This document shows positions 15,831-24,347 of a DNA stretch of 52,734 bases, piece after piece. The DNA is taken from NCBI GenBank assembly GCA_905234685.1, contig CAJOIR010000015.1:1-52734 (forward strand). The letters are read 5' to 3'. The notes beneath the pieces were generated by a model that worked only from the letters and a program-made list of their open reading frames with translations, ran no database searches and was not told where the DNA came from. The position numbers and the translations under genes were made by a program. Within the stretch, counting starts at the first letter, position 1. Each line of letters begins with the position of its first letter. The DNA comes from Paludibacteraceae bacterium. GTDB taxonomy: Bacteria; Bacteroidota; Bacteroidia; Bacteroidales; Paludibacteraceae.

Positions 15831-18038
15831 TTACTTAGCATCCTCCACAAGGCGCACTGAATGACCGAAGGCGCAGTTGTGTTCTGTGCTCATTCCAGCC
15901 TGATATGGATTAAACCTGAAACTAATATGGTAAACCTCCCACTCGGTCGAACTAACTTGTTTTTGCTCAATGGTCGATGTCCAGTAATAGCCTTCCTGTC
16001 CGAAGTCGTCACCAAGAGCCTGTTTGAACCTGTAGCCCCCTGCAGGAAGGAATACGGCACCCTTACTCTCCATTTGTCTCCATACTTCCTTTGTGTAGGT
16101 ATTGGTGGCGTAGTCGTAATTGGTGTTGCTTGTGAAAGCAAAGCCATAGGAAGTGCTCCAGTCATCCGGCAGGAGCACATAGCCTTTCACCGAGTTCACT
16201 GTTGCGACACCACAGAGATTCTTGGCATTAGAGCGTGAGGACAAGAGGTATTCCCATTCGTCCTCAGTCATTGTGCGCCAACCATAGGCTTTCGGATACA
16301 TGACCTCCTGATAATATATCGGGTTATTCAGTCCCCAGTCGTAGAAACTGAATATATCATCCACAGTCGAGTAATCCGTCTTCATCGGGTCTTTACCTGA
16401 ACCCCAACCGAACAAATCGGAAATACCTGCCGCCAAGCCGTAATATTCGTACTGGTATTCTGCAAACCAGAATTTGTCTGTGGACATATAATACTGCAGG
16501 TTGCCGGGTGAGAAATAAACCTTCTTGCTCTTGCCTACGGTGAAGGGTTTTCGTGCGAGTTTGGTCAATTCTCTACCTGCACGTGAGATATTTATCTTTT
16601 CTACAACAGTACCATCCTCCGATGTAACAGAAATTACCGCAGTTGAAGCGGTGGTTAGAGAAGTGGGAGACACTATCACCTCGAATGTACACGGAGCAGT
16701 GCCGGAAGTTGGGGACATTGATGCCACCTTCAGGTCAGAACTGCTTGCCGTCCAAGCGCAGTTGCCAGTGACATTTATGGTGTACTTGCCTCCATCGGAC
16801 GTTGTTGATATATTGACAGGATATACCTTCAGTGTCTGCGCCGGTTTCACGTATGCCTCGCGGCGAATATTTATCTTTGCCTTCTCGCCACCAAAAGTGG
16901 TGGCGATAGTAATACTGCCAGTAGCCACTTCCTCCTCCGTAGATGGTTTCACCGTAACATTCATTGTCGCATCGCCTTCACCCGAGGTCATAGACATGGA
17001 GAAGTATTTTGTACCAATACCTGTTGCTTTCCATGGGTAGTTGCTCTTGATGATGACTGCATAAGTGCCTCCCTCTGCCGGAGCATTAATCTTCAGTGGG
17101 GAGACAGAGAGGGAAGCGGCGGCTTTGCCTTTGCGGTTGACTGTCACTTGGACTATGACAGGTTTATAGTAGTCAGAACGAATCTCCTCAACGGTGATTA
17201 TGGCAGTAGCAGGGTCAACAGAGGTAGCCGCCTCAACGGTGATGCCGAATGTGCCATCGTTTTCACTCTCGGTAGTGCCGAAAATAGTTATCCAGTCTGC
17301 ATCCCAGTCTTTTGTCACTCTCCACCTTGCATTGCTCTCCACTTTTACATTATATGTGCCTCCGTCTGCAGGTGCATCTATACTTGTCATGTCAACAGAA
17401 AGCGAAGTGGCATCGGTGCCACCACGGGTGATGGTGAGTGTCTGCTCGCCTGCTTCTTTGCCTTCGCCATAGGGGGCAACAGTGATAGTGGCAGTGGTTT
17501 CTTCAGGTGTGGTGGCAGCATCAACGGTAATGGTGATGTTATCGTTGTTCTGACTGACACCCTTGCTTACTTTCGCCCAACCTGCATTGCTGCTTATTGA
17601 CCAACGTATGTTGCTCTCCACCATGACAGTATATGTACCTCCGTCCTTCGGAGTGTTGATTTCCTTCTCGGAGGTTATCTTAAGCGAAGCAGGTGCTTTG
17701 GCAGCACGAGTAATGTAGAGTTCCAAAGTCTCCTCACCTGAAGTGAAGGTGACTTTGCCTTTGGTCTCTGAGGACTCTTTGTTGGCAGTAATTTTGATTT
17801 GTACTTCAGCAGTGCCTGCTGCGCCTGATGTTGGTGTGACCTTCACCCACGAGGCATCACTTTGTGCTGACCACGCTACGGGAGCATTGAGTGAAACAGT
17901 GTAGTCGCCGCCAAGGTCAGGACATGTTATAACAGTAGGGTCAACAGTGAGTTTTAACTCCGGCTCTGTCTCAGGAGTCTTATTGCAAGAAGCAAGAATA
18001 ACAGAGGCCAATACAAACAAGTAGAATTTCTTCATCAT
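15831..18038 (-). CDS. BACON-domain lipoprotein, longer paralogue, first gene of the rnf run
   Basis: The frame is open from 18200, but the ATG pair at 18038/18035 gives the expected lipoprotein signal (FYLFVLASVILASC) and lies just downstream of a good promoter. The product is about 735 residues. It contains five BACON-type beta-sandwich repeats of about 90-95 residues, marked by GG-x-Y and a Trp (for example GGDYTVSLNAPVAW, DGGTYTVMVESNIRW, DGGTYNVKVESNARW). The C-terminal FISUMP-like domain (VYFSPGNLQYYMSTDKFWF ... GYYWTSTI ... HSVRLVED) is also found in the paralogue at 14038-15399. BACON repeats are thought to bind mucin or other glycans or act as spacers. Role here unproven. Confidence 0.88.
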   Translation of the reverse strand: MMKKFYLFVLASVILASCNKTPETEPELKLTVDPTVITCPDLGGDYTVSLNAPVAWSAQSDASWVKVTPTSGAAGTAEVQIKITANKESSETKGKVTFTSGEETLELYITRAAKAPASLKITSEKEINTPKDGGTYTVMVESNIRWSISSNAGWAKVSKGVSQNNDNITITVDAATTPEETTATITVAPYGEGKEAGEQTLTITRGGTDATSLSVDMTSIDAPADGGTYNVKVESNARWRVTKDWDADWITIFGTTESENDGTFGITVEAATSVDPATAIITVEEIRSDYYKPVIVQVTVNRKGKAAASLSVSPLKINAPAEGGTYAVIIKSNYPWKATGIGTKYFSMSMTSGEGDATMNVTVKPSTEEEVATGSITIATTFGGEKAKINIRREAYVKPAQTLKVYPVNISTTSDGGKYTINVTGNCAWTASSSDLKVASMSPTSGTAPCTFEVIVSPTSLTTASTAVISVTSEDGTVVEKINISRAGRELTKLARKPFTVGKSKKVYFSPGNLQYYMSTDKFWFAEYQYEYYGLAAGISDLFGWGSGKDPMKTDYSTVDDIFSFYDWGLNNPIYYQEVMYPKAYGWRTMTEDEWEYLLSSRSNAKNLCGVATVNSVKGYVLLPDDWSTSYGFAFTSNTNYDYATNTYTKEVWRQMESKGAVFLPAGGYRFKQALGDDFGQEGYYWTSTIEQKQVSSTEWEVYHISFRFNPYQAGMSTEHNCAFGHSVRLVEDAK

Positions 18039-18090
18039 AGTATATTTTTTCTTTGTTTCACGATAAGAACGCATATAGCGAAACCAGCAG

Positions 18091-18122
18091 CAAAGATACG
18101 ACAATATATCGGAATACACAAG
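18091..18122 (-). promoter_or_regulatory. Promoter of the BACON-rseC-rnf run
   Basis: Minus-strand CTTG (18122-18119), 20-nt spacer, TATCTTTG (18098-18091), one mismatch from the Bacteroidetes consensus. It leaves about a 45-nt leader before 18038. No other consensus-quality promoter was noticed within the run down to trmO, which suggests a 13-gene transcript. Confidence 0.65.
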
Positions 18123-18258
18123 AAAAACACATATAAAAAGAAAAGAAAATAATATCAGGCACAGACGAGGGCATGAAGAGCGATTGAGCATGGTCACCAT
18201 AAAAGGCTAAAAAAGGCAGACAGAGGTATCACCAATAATGGTGGAATTGCAGCATATA

Positions 18259-18290
18259 TTTGGCTGAATGCATGGAGTGTAATAACTTTG
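18259..18290 (+). promoter_or_regulatory. Consensus promoter of the CDF transporter gene
   Basis: Perfect Bacteroidetes promoter: TTTG (18259-18262), 20-nt spacer, TAACTTTG (18283-18290). Transcription would start at about 18297, which supports translation from the ATG at 18334 rather than the earlier in-frame ATG at 18292. Confidence 0.75.
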
Positions 18291-18333
18291 CATGTGCAAA
18301 ACACAAGTAAAGAACAAAGAAACAGACAGTATT

Positions 18334-19248
18334 ATGAACGAGCATCACAATCACACCCACAACCACCATCATCACCACCACCAGCTTGATAAACTTGACG
18401 GCATATTTATAGTGTCAATAGCACTAAACCTCGGCTTTGTGATAGCCGAAGGAGTAGTTGGCGTATGGCAAGACTCACTGTCGCTACTATCAGACGCAGG
18501 TCATAACATGAGCGACGTACTAAGTTTAGTGCTTGTACTTGCAGCATTCTCACTGGCAAAAGTACACGCTAACAAGAAATACACCTACGGCCTAAGGAAA
18601 AGCACTATACTCATCTCACTGCTTAACGCGATACTACTGTTAGTCGCAGTAGGCGTGATAATAGCGGAAAGCATACACAAGTTCTCAAGTCCGACAGAGG
18701 TAAACGGCGCCGCCGTATCGTGGACAGCGGGCATAGGCATACTGATAAACGGAGTTACAGCGCTACTTCTTATGCGCGGGCAGAAGCATGACCTGAACGT
18801 ACGAGGAGCATTCCTTCACATGGTAGCAGACACACTGGTGTCGGTCGGTGTGGTTATATCCGGCATAGTGATAGCTAAAACCGGATGGTATATAGTTGAT
18901 CCTATCGTCAGTCTCGCTATCGCAGCAGTGATACTGTTCTCCACATGGGAGCTATTGTCAGACAGTCTGCGCCTGTCGCTTGACGGCATGCCGGAGGGTA
19001 TCTCGCTTGAGGAGACAGAGAGACTGATACTGGAGCAAGAACACGTGAAAGCCGTACATCACATCCATATCTGGGCAATCAGTACAACAGAGAACGCTCT
19101 GACCGCTCATATAGTGGTTGACGATATGAGTCAGTCGGGTGAGGTGAAGCACAGACTGAAACACCTGTTAGCAGAGTCCGGAATAAGGCATGTGACATTG
19201 GAGACCGAGACAGAAGATGACATGTGCGGAGAGCAAGAATGCGTATAA
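18334..19248 (+). CDS. Cation diffusion facilitator (zinc-type) transporter
   Basis: This is a CDF-family exporter of divalent metal (probably Zn2+) in exchange for protons, located in the inner membrane. The 304-residue product begins with a natural His-rich stretch (HNHTHNHHHHHH), common in zinc CDFs. Six membrane helices follow. The metal-site motifs are visible: SDAGHNMSD in the second helix and FLHMVADTL in the fifth. The cytoplasmic C-terminal domain (about 215-300) includes HHIHIWAI. The start at 18334 is chosen because the ATG at 18292 would lie at or before the predicted transcription start. It stands alone, with divergent and repeat-rich regions on either side. Metal specificity is inferred from the family. 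Confidence 0.93.
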   Translation: MNEHHNHTHNHHHHHHQLDKLDGIFIVSIALNLGFVIAEGVVGVWQDSLSLLSDAGHNMSDVLSLVLVLAAFSLAKVHANKKYTYGLRKSTILISLLNAILLLVAVGVIIAESIHKFSSPTEVNGAAVSWTAGIGILINGVTALLLMRGQKHDLNVRGAFLHMVADTLVSVGVVISGIVIAKTGWYIVDPIVSLAIAAVILFSTWELLSDSLRLSLDGMPEGISLEETERLILEQEHVKAVHHIHIWAISTTENALTAHIVVDDMSQSGEVKHRLKHLLAESGIRHVTLETETEDDMCGEQECV

Positions 19249-19290
19249 AAGAGGTCAGAGAGAAGCTGAATTTTGCTTGAAATATAAGCA

Positions 19291-19345
19291 ATCACCCAAT
19301 AATCACCCAATAATCACCCAATAATCACCCAATAATAACCAAATA
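19291..19345. repeat. 11-bp tandem array, unit ATCACCCAATA
   Basis: Four exact copies of the 11-bp unit (19291-19334) are followed by one degenerate copy (19335-19345). It lies in the 398-bp gap between the CDF and ftsK genes, upstream of the ftsK promoter. The same 11-bp period with unrelated unit sequences recurs at four other places in this window. Confidence 0.9.
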
Positions 19346-19351
19346 AAGTTT

Positions 19352-19441
19352 AGGTGAAAAAGTGAAGGGGTTAAGAGGTGAAAAGGTGAAGAGGCTAAGG
19401 GTTAGAGGTTAGGGGATTAGGGGTGAGGGGTTAAGGGATGA
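19352..19441. repeat. Degenerate G-rich low-complexity repeat upstream of ftsK
   Basis: About 90 bp of variants of AGGTGAAG, GGTTAAGG and GGTTAGGGG with an irregular 7-8 bp period. The plus strand has several GGG/GGGG runs that could form a quadruplex. The remaining part of the gap (19442-19646) holds the ftsK promoter, the leader and a 22-bp direct repeat. Confidence 0.7.
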
Positions 19442-19450
19442 GAAAAAGTA

Positions 19451-19482
19451 TTTGGAAGAATGGAAAGAATTTTGTAATTTTG
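19451..19482 (+). promoter_or_regulatory. Consensus promoter of ftsK
   Basis: TTTG (19451-19454), 20-nt spacer, TAATTTTG (19475-19482): a perfect match to the Bacteroidetes pattern. It predicts a leader of about 160 nt before the ftsK ATG. Confidence 0.7.
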
Positions 19483-19605
19483 CAAGCACAAATTTGTAAA
19501 TTGTGGTGGTATGTCCGCAAGCGAGCAGGCAGGAAGAGCAACCCTGCACTGCAACAATAACAAATCAACACTGACGCCCGAACAAAGCCACATTACAAGA
19601 ACGAG

Positions 19606-19649
19606 CAACCTACATTGCAAAAAGAACCAACCTACCCTGCAAAAAGATG
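19606..19649 (+). repeat. 22-bp direct repeat overlapping the ftsK start
   Basis: Two adjacent 22-bp units beginning CAACCTACATTGCAAAAAG and CAACCTACCCTGCAAAAAG (19606-19627 and 19628-19649) differ at only a few positions. The second runs into the ATG at 19647. The unit is twice 11 bp, the period seen in other arrays here. It may set the ribosome-binding region, but no Shine-Dalgarno is evident. Confidence 0.65.
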
Positions 19650-22205
19650 GCAACAAGACGACCGACCCGCCCTACGCGGCAGAATGACATAGAAGTGACG
19701 ACAGACAACAACGAGAAGAAGTTGCGCATAGGAGACCTTAAGAAGTTAGGCGAGCTGATGCACAACGAGCGTGTGCAACTGGTATGCGGCATCCTGCTTG
19801 GCGCTATAACTCTGTATCTTACGATAGCCTTCGTATCGTTCTTCTTCACCGGTAAAGCAGACTTCTCTCTGCTTGAGCAACCTCACGAGAACATGAAAGC
19901 CCTCCGCCACAGCATCAGAAACTGGGGAGGACTGGAAGGAGCAATGGTAGCAAGATTTCTGGTTGACGGCAGTTTCGGCATAGCCTCAATAGCACTACTT
20001 GTGTTCTCCTCGCTATGGTCGGTGAGACTGATAAACCCATCATTCAGATTCCGCAGCTGGAGACTATTTTTCTGCTCCGCCTTTTGGTTGATATGGGGCA
20101 GTCTGTTGCTCGGCTTTATACAACAGTGGACAGGTACAGACTCGTTCTTCAGGTGGGGAGGAGTGCACGGGCAGACACTAAGTGCCTGGTTGACATCGTA
20201 TATTCAGATAACCGGTGTGGTGATACTGCTTATTGCAGGCACGCTGATTTTCTTCGTGTGCATAGACAAAAACACCATACCAAACCTGAAACGCTTCGGG
20301 CAGTGGGTATCCGGTCTATTCAAGAAGAAACAGCCGAGCGAGACGCCAGAAATAACCGACGACCCTACCATCACAGACAACCCAGAGCCGGCAGACGACC
20401 CCGACATCACTGACATAACAGACACGGGAGACGACATAGAGATAGATATCCGTACAGGCGGCGAAGATGCCGACACAGACATAATAGAAGACCCGGACGA
20501 CACCGATGACCCAGTGACGCCGAAAGTGACTGAAGGCACTGACCCCAAGAAAGAGGGAGACCCTGAACTGAAGATAAACGAGACGGAGGAGACAGAACTA
20601 TCAGAAGACGACCCCGAGTACCTGCTGAAGAAACTCGGCCCTTATGATCCACGCCGCGACCTAAGCCACTTCAAATTCCCTTCAATGTCGCTCCTGAAGA
20701 CCTATGACAACGAGACAAAGCCAATAATAGACGAAGAGGAACAGAATGAGAACAAGCTTCGTATCCTTCAGGCATTCCGCAACTTCGGCATAGAGATAAA
20801 GAGCATAGCCGCAACAGTAGGTCCTACAGTGACGCTATACGAGATAGTGCCCAAGGAGGGTGTGAAGATAGCAAGAATCGTGAGCCTCGAGAACGACATC
20901 ATGATGTCAATCGCCGCCAAAGGCATACGAATCATAGCCCCAATGCCAGGCAAAGGCACTGTGGGCATAGAAGTACCAAACAAAAAGCCACAGATAGTGT
21001 CGATGCATTCGGTGGTAGCCTCAAGGAAGTTCCAAGAAGAGCAGAAGATGCGTCTGCCGATAGTATTGGGCAAGACTATAACCAACGAAGTGTTCATGTT
21101 TGACCTTGCGAAAGCCCCCCACCTGTTGGTAGCAGGTGCGACAGGTCAAGGTAAGTCGGTAGCGCTTAATGCGATAGTGACCTCTCTGCTATACAAGAAA
21201 CACCCCGCCGAACTCAAGTTTGTACTGGTTGACCCAAAGATGGTGGAATTCAGCATATACGAGCAACTGCGGCGTCACTACATGGCAGCGATGCCAGACT
21301 ATAACCCGACCGAAGACAAGATAATAATAACCGACTGCGCGAAGGTGATAAACACGCTGAACTCGCTCGTGATTGAGATGGAGGACAGATACACTCTGCT
21401 GATGGATGCGGGTGAGAGAAACTTAGAAGACTACAATCAGAAGTTCATAAACAGACGCCTTAACCCAGAGAAAGAGGTGAAAGACAAGTCGGGCAAAGTG
21501 CTTCATCACCAATTCCTTCCGTATATAGTAATCATCATTGACGAGTACGGTGACTTCATCATGCAGGCAGGCAAGGAGGTGGAGAGACCAATAGCACGCA
21601 TCACACAGAAAGCCCGTGCGGTGGGTATTCACATGATACTCGCCACGCAGAGACCGGAAGTAAAGATAGTGACAGGTCTGATAAAGTCGAACATACCGAC
21701 GCGTATAGCACTACGCACACAGTCGGTAATAGACTCTCGCACCGTGCTTGACTCGAAGGGTGCAGAAGGTCTGACCGGCAAGGGCGACATGTTATATTCC
21801 GCCAACGCCGAACTTACACGAATACAATGCGCCTTTGTGGACACGCCTGAAGTGCAAGACATAGTGAAACATATCAGCGAGCAACAGTCATACAGTCTGC
21901 CTTATCAACTGCCTGAGTACGTAGGTGAAGAAGGCGAGGGCGATGCAATACAACCCGGAGCAGTGGACTTGAGAAAACTTGACCCGCTGTTCAAAGACAT
22001 CGCCACATACGTAGTTAGGAAACAAGAAGGCTCTACCAGCAAACTGCAAAGAGCATTCGAGATAGGTTACAACAGAGCAGGTAAACTGACAGACCAGTTG
22101 GAGGCAGCAGGCATAGTAGGCCCAAACAAAGGACCTAAAGGAAGAGACGTGCTGGTACAAGACGAAATGCAACTGGCACAGATTTTGGAAGGTCTGGGGT
22201 TGTAG
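19647..22205 (+). CDS. ftsK: DNA translocase FtsK/SpoIIIE
   Basis: FtsK pumps chromosomal DNA through the division septum and activates dimer resolution. The 852-residue protein has an N-terminal membrane domain with about four helices (within 45-215). A linker at about 225-340 is extremely rich in Asp, Thr, Pro and Glu (DDPTITDNPEPADDPDITD). The alpha/beta motor domain contains Walker A GATGQGKS at about 496-503 and Walker B VIIIDEYGDF at about 627. The gamma DNA-reading domain sits at the C-terminus (about 785-852: FKDIATYVVRKQ ... GPNKGPKGRDVL). Length fits Bacteroidetes FtsK. It is followed after 45 bp by the lolA-like gene, a pairing typical of the phylum. ATA and AGA codons are frequent. 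Confidence 0.96.
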   Translation: MATRRPTRPTRQNDIEVTTDNNEKKLRIGDLKKLGELMHNERVQLVCGILLGAITLYLTIAFVSFFFTGKADFSLLEQPHENMKALRHSIRNWGGLEGAMVARFLVDGSFGIASIALLVFSSLWSVRLINPSFRFRSWRLFFCSAFWLIWGSLLLGFIQQWTGTDSFFRWGGVHGQTLSAWLTSYIQITGVVILLIAGTLIFFVCIDKNTIPNLKRFGQWVSGLFKKKQPSETPEITDDPTITDNPEPADDPDITDITDTGDDIEIDIRTGGEDADTDIIEDPDDTDDPVTPKVTEGTDPKKEGDPELKINETEETELSEDDPEYLLKKLGPYDPRRDLSHFKFPSMSLLKTYDNETKPIIDEEEQNENKLRILQAFRNFGIEIKSIAATVGPTVTLYEIVPKEGVKIARIVSLENDIMMSIAAKGIRIIAPMPGKGTVGIEVPNKKPQIVSMHSVVASRKFQEEQKMRLPIVLGKTITNEVFMFDLAKAPHLLVAGATGQGKSVALNAIVTSLLYKKHPAELKFVLVDPKMVEFSIYEQLRRHYMAAMPDYNPTEDKIIITDCAKVINTLNSLVIEMEDRYTLLMDAGERNLEDYNQKFINRRLNPEKEVKDKSGKVLHHQFLPYIVIIIDEYGDFIMQAGKEVERPIARITQKARAVGIHMILATQRPEVKIVTGLIKSNIPTRIALRTQSVIDSRTVLDSKGAEGLTGKGDMLYSANAELTRIQCAFVDTPEVQDIVKHISEQQSYSLPYQLPEYVGEEGEGDAIQPGAVDLRKLDPLFKDIATYVVRKQEGSTSKLQRAFEIGYNRAGKLTDQLEAAGIVGPNKGPKGRDVLVQDEMQLAQILEGLGL

Positions 22206-22250
22206 GATTAATGCATAATCCGAAATGCATAATTCACAATTACTATAGCA

Positions 22251-22838
22251 ATGAGACGACTGTTGACCATATTGATGTTGTGTCCGATACTGTGCATGGC
22301 GCAGGATGACGTGCTGCAACAATTTTTCCAGAACATAGAGAAGAAGACACTGGAATCTGACTTCACGGTGACAATGTCAAGCAAAGCCACTCAACCTACC
22401 TCTATGACCGGGCACATAGTAATGCACGGCGAGCAATTCGTTGCGGAGATAATGGGTATGGAGATAGCCTATGACGGTATCACCCTATACACCTACAACG
22501 AAGGCAACGACGAACTGACGCTTTCGAATCCCATGCCTGACGAGTTGGCTGAAGTGAATCCTCTGCTATTCGCAAAGGCTCTGACAGACCTATATCAGGC
22601 AGAGACAAGAGAAGAGAACGGCATATACAAAGTGACACTGCTGCCAGACAGACAAAACACCGGAGTTCAGGAGTTCACGCTGCAAATACGCAAGTATGAC
22701 CTGATGCCGCTGTCCGCCTCTATGAAAGAGCAAGGCATGAAAATCACCACCCTGCTATTCCGCCAACCTACATTCACGACGAGCGCACCGTACTTCAAAC
22801 TGGAAAAACCCGGAGCATATATCAATGACCTGAGGTAA
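22251..22838 (+). CDS. LolA-like outer-membrane lipoprotein carrier protein
   Basis: The 195-residue periplasmic protein has a signal peptide (MRRLLTILMLCPILCMA) and the LolA/LolB-type half-barrel pattern: an early helix (LQQFFQNIEKK), strands SDFTVTMSSKA, GHIVMHGEQFVAEIMG and IAYDGITLYTYNEGNDELTLS, and the late PTFTTSAPYFKLEKPGAYIND. LolA-like proteins bind acyl chains and ferry lipoproteins from inner to outer membrane. It follows ftsK by 45 bp, the standard Bacteroidetes arrangement. Similarity is by fold pattern rather than strong motifs, so the family call is firmer than the exact substrate. Confidence 0.85.
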   Translation: MRRLLTILMLCPILCMAQDDVLQQFFQNIEKKTLESDFTVTMSSKATQPTSMTGHIVMHGEQFVAEIMGMEIAYDGITLYTYNEGNDELTLSNPMPDELAEVNPLLFAKALTDLYQAETREENGIYKVTLLPDRQNTGVQEFTLQIRKYDLMPLSASMKEQGMKITTLLFRQPTFTTSAPYFKLEKPGAYINDLR

Positions 22839-22900
22839 AGAGAGCATTGAGGAGAAAGGTTGAAAGATTAAAATTGAGGGTTTAAGGAGTGCAGGCAGAA

Positions 22901-23605
22901 TCAATATTTCATATCACCTGCCATTCCCATAGTCAAAACAGAAACAGTTAATCCTCTTACCGGAGTAAGTTGAGAAACCGCACTGCGGAGAGTGGAGCCT
23001 GTAGTGATGATGTCATCAACAAGCAAGAGGTGTCTGTTTTTGAAGTCGTCCGGATTATGTAAAAGAAAGATACCCTGAGTATTAAGTTTTCTCTCCGCCG
23101 GTGTACGCTGCGTCTGTGTAGGGTTGTCAACAATACGCATAAGGTGATTTGTATCAACCGGAATACCCGTGACCTGACTTATTCCGTCTGCAATGAGTTC
23201 CGACTGGTTATATCTACGAGATTTCAGCCTCCGCTTATGCAGGGGAACAGGAACTATCAGGTCAATGCCCTCAAACCAATGCTGATTCTGCTCTAAGAAA
23301 CGAGTAGCAGCATTTCTGCCAAGCCAGACACCCACCTCAGGACGACGATGATACTTCATATTATGAATCACCTGGTAAAATGGTGATTCCGGTTCATATA
23401 CACAGAGAGCAGCAGCCTGACTGACCTTGGGAATGTCGGTAAAAAGACCAGATACCCTGTTGTCGGCACGAGTGGGATGTTCAGTGTAGGGAAAAGACTT
23501 ACAGCAACGGGCACAGACCACCTCACCTGCATTTTGTAAAACATCTCCACAACCTGCACAAAGTGGAGGGAAGAACAAGTCCAACAAGTGAGAGAACAGC
23601 GCCAT
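22901..23605 (-). CDS. ComF family phosphoribosyltransferase-like protein
   Basis: The 234-residue protein has the ComF layout. An N-terminal zinc-ribbon comes first (CAGCGDVLQNAGEVVCARC), then YHRRPEVGVWLG and VPVPLHKRRLKSRRYNQSELIA. The C-terminal PRPP-binding loop is LLLVDDIITTGSTL. In competent bacteria ComF(C) assists DNA uptake, while in Bacteroidetes its role is uncertain. The stop faces the lolA-like gene convergently across 62 bp. It starts 24 bp after the gamma-carbonic-anhydrase-like gene and probably shares its promoter. Confidence 0.92.
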   Translation of the reverse strand: MALFSHLLDLFFPPLCAGCGDVLQNAGEVVCARCCKSFPYTEHPTRADNRVSGLFTDIPKVSQAAALCVYEPESPFYQVIHNMKYHRRPEVGVWLGRNAATRFLEQNQHWFEGIDLIVPVPLHKRRLKSRRYNQSELIADGISQVTGIPVDTNHLMRIVDNPTQTQRTPAERKLNTQGIFLLHNPDDFKNRHLLLVDDIITTGSTLRSAVSQLTPVRGLTVSVLTMGMAGDMKY

Positions 23606-23629
23606 AATCAGTCGCCTAAAAGCATGAAA

Positions 23630-24148
23630 TCAGTCCTCCGCATACCAAGATGCGTACATAGCATAATTATGGGCAATCTTGCGGTTTATTTCCGCTGTCT
23701 GAGCCGGATCAGCCTTCTTTATAAATTTAGCAGGCACCCCACCCCAAATCTCGTAAGCTCCAATCTTAGTCCCTTTCAAGACGAGCGCCCCAGCAGCGAC
23801 GATAGCCCCCTCGCCGACCTCAGCATCATCGAGCAAAGTGGCTCCCATGCCAATAAGAGCATAGTCGCGTATGTGTGCGCCATGGATAGTAACATTGTGA
23901 CCTATTGAGACATAGTCGCCTATCTCGATGGTTGACTTCTGATAGAGTGTGTGAAGAACAGAGCCATCCTGAATGTTCACATGGTTACCAATGCGAATGG
24001 AATTGACATCACCGCGGAGCACAGCATTGAACCATACAGAGCAACCTTCGCCAAGAACAGTGTCGCCCACAATGGTAACGTTCTCAGCAAGAAAACACCC
24101 CTCACCTATCTGAGGAGTAAAACCACAAACAGATTTAATTAGAGCCAT
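23630..24148 (-). CDS. Gamma carbonic anhydrase-like hexapeptide-repeat protein
   Basis: The 172-residue protein is built of left-handed beta-helix hexapeptide repeats (IGEGCFLAENVTIVGDTVLGEG ... IGNHVNIQDGSVLH ... VSIGHNVTIHGAHI ... ALIGMGATLLDDAEV) and ends with an alpha-helical tail. The conserved SVWFNAVLRGD and His positions of the gamma-carbonic anhydrase/YrdA family are present, so a metal-binding trimer is expected. Many family members lack measured carbonic anhydrase activity, so catalysis is uncertain. It is the first gene of a unit with comF. Confidence 0.93.
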   Translation of the reverse strand: MALIKSVCGFTPQIGEGCFLAENVTIVGDTVLGEGCSVWFNAVLRGDVNSIRIGNHVNIQDGSVLHTLYQKSTIEIGDYVSIGHNVTIHGAHIRDYALIGMGATLLDDAEVGEGAIVAAGALVLKGTKIGAYEIWGGVPAKFIKKADPAQTAEINRKIAHNYAMYASWYAED

Positions 24149-24212
24149 ACTGACTATTGTTTTGTATATATCTTGATAAAATTATCAGAGTCATGAAATA
24201 CTTTTGAAGAAA

Positions 24213-24264
24213 GGTATGCCCATATAGGCATGCAAAGGTAAGAAAGATCTTTCAAATTAGCAAG
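24213..24264 (-). promoter_or_regulatory. Promoter of the hexapeptide-repeat gene and adjacent inverted repeat
   Basis: Minus-strand CTTG (24264-24261), 20-nt spacer, TACCTTTG (24240-24233). Immediately downstream, at 24213-24231, lies the inverted repeat ATGCC-CATATA-GGCAT. It sits at or just past the predicted start site, where a repressor operator or a 5' mRNA hairpin would be effective. The rest of the gap to 24347 shows nothing else. Confidence 0.6.
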
Positions 24265-24347
24265 TATTATTTAATTATCGATATAACACCATATGGCTTT
24301 TCGTTAGCAATATCCACATTGATATAAAGTGATAAAAAAATACGGAC

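Noticed and set aside
18349..18387. The His-rich stretch in the CDF transporter as an artificial tag
   Set aside because: Interspersed Asn, Thr and Gln and the position at the N-terminus are typical of natural zinc-binding regions in CDF proteins.
19291..19345. Possible CRISPR array
   Set aside because: The units are 11 bp, directly adjacent and without spacers, and no cas genes are present. It is a simple tandem array.
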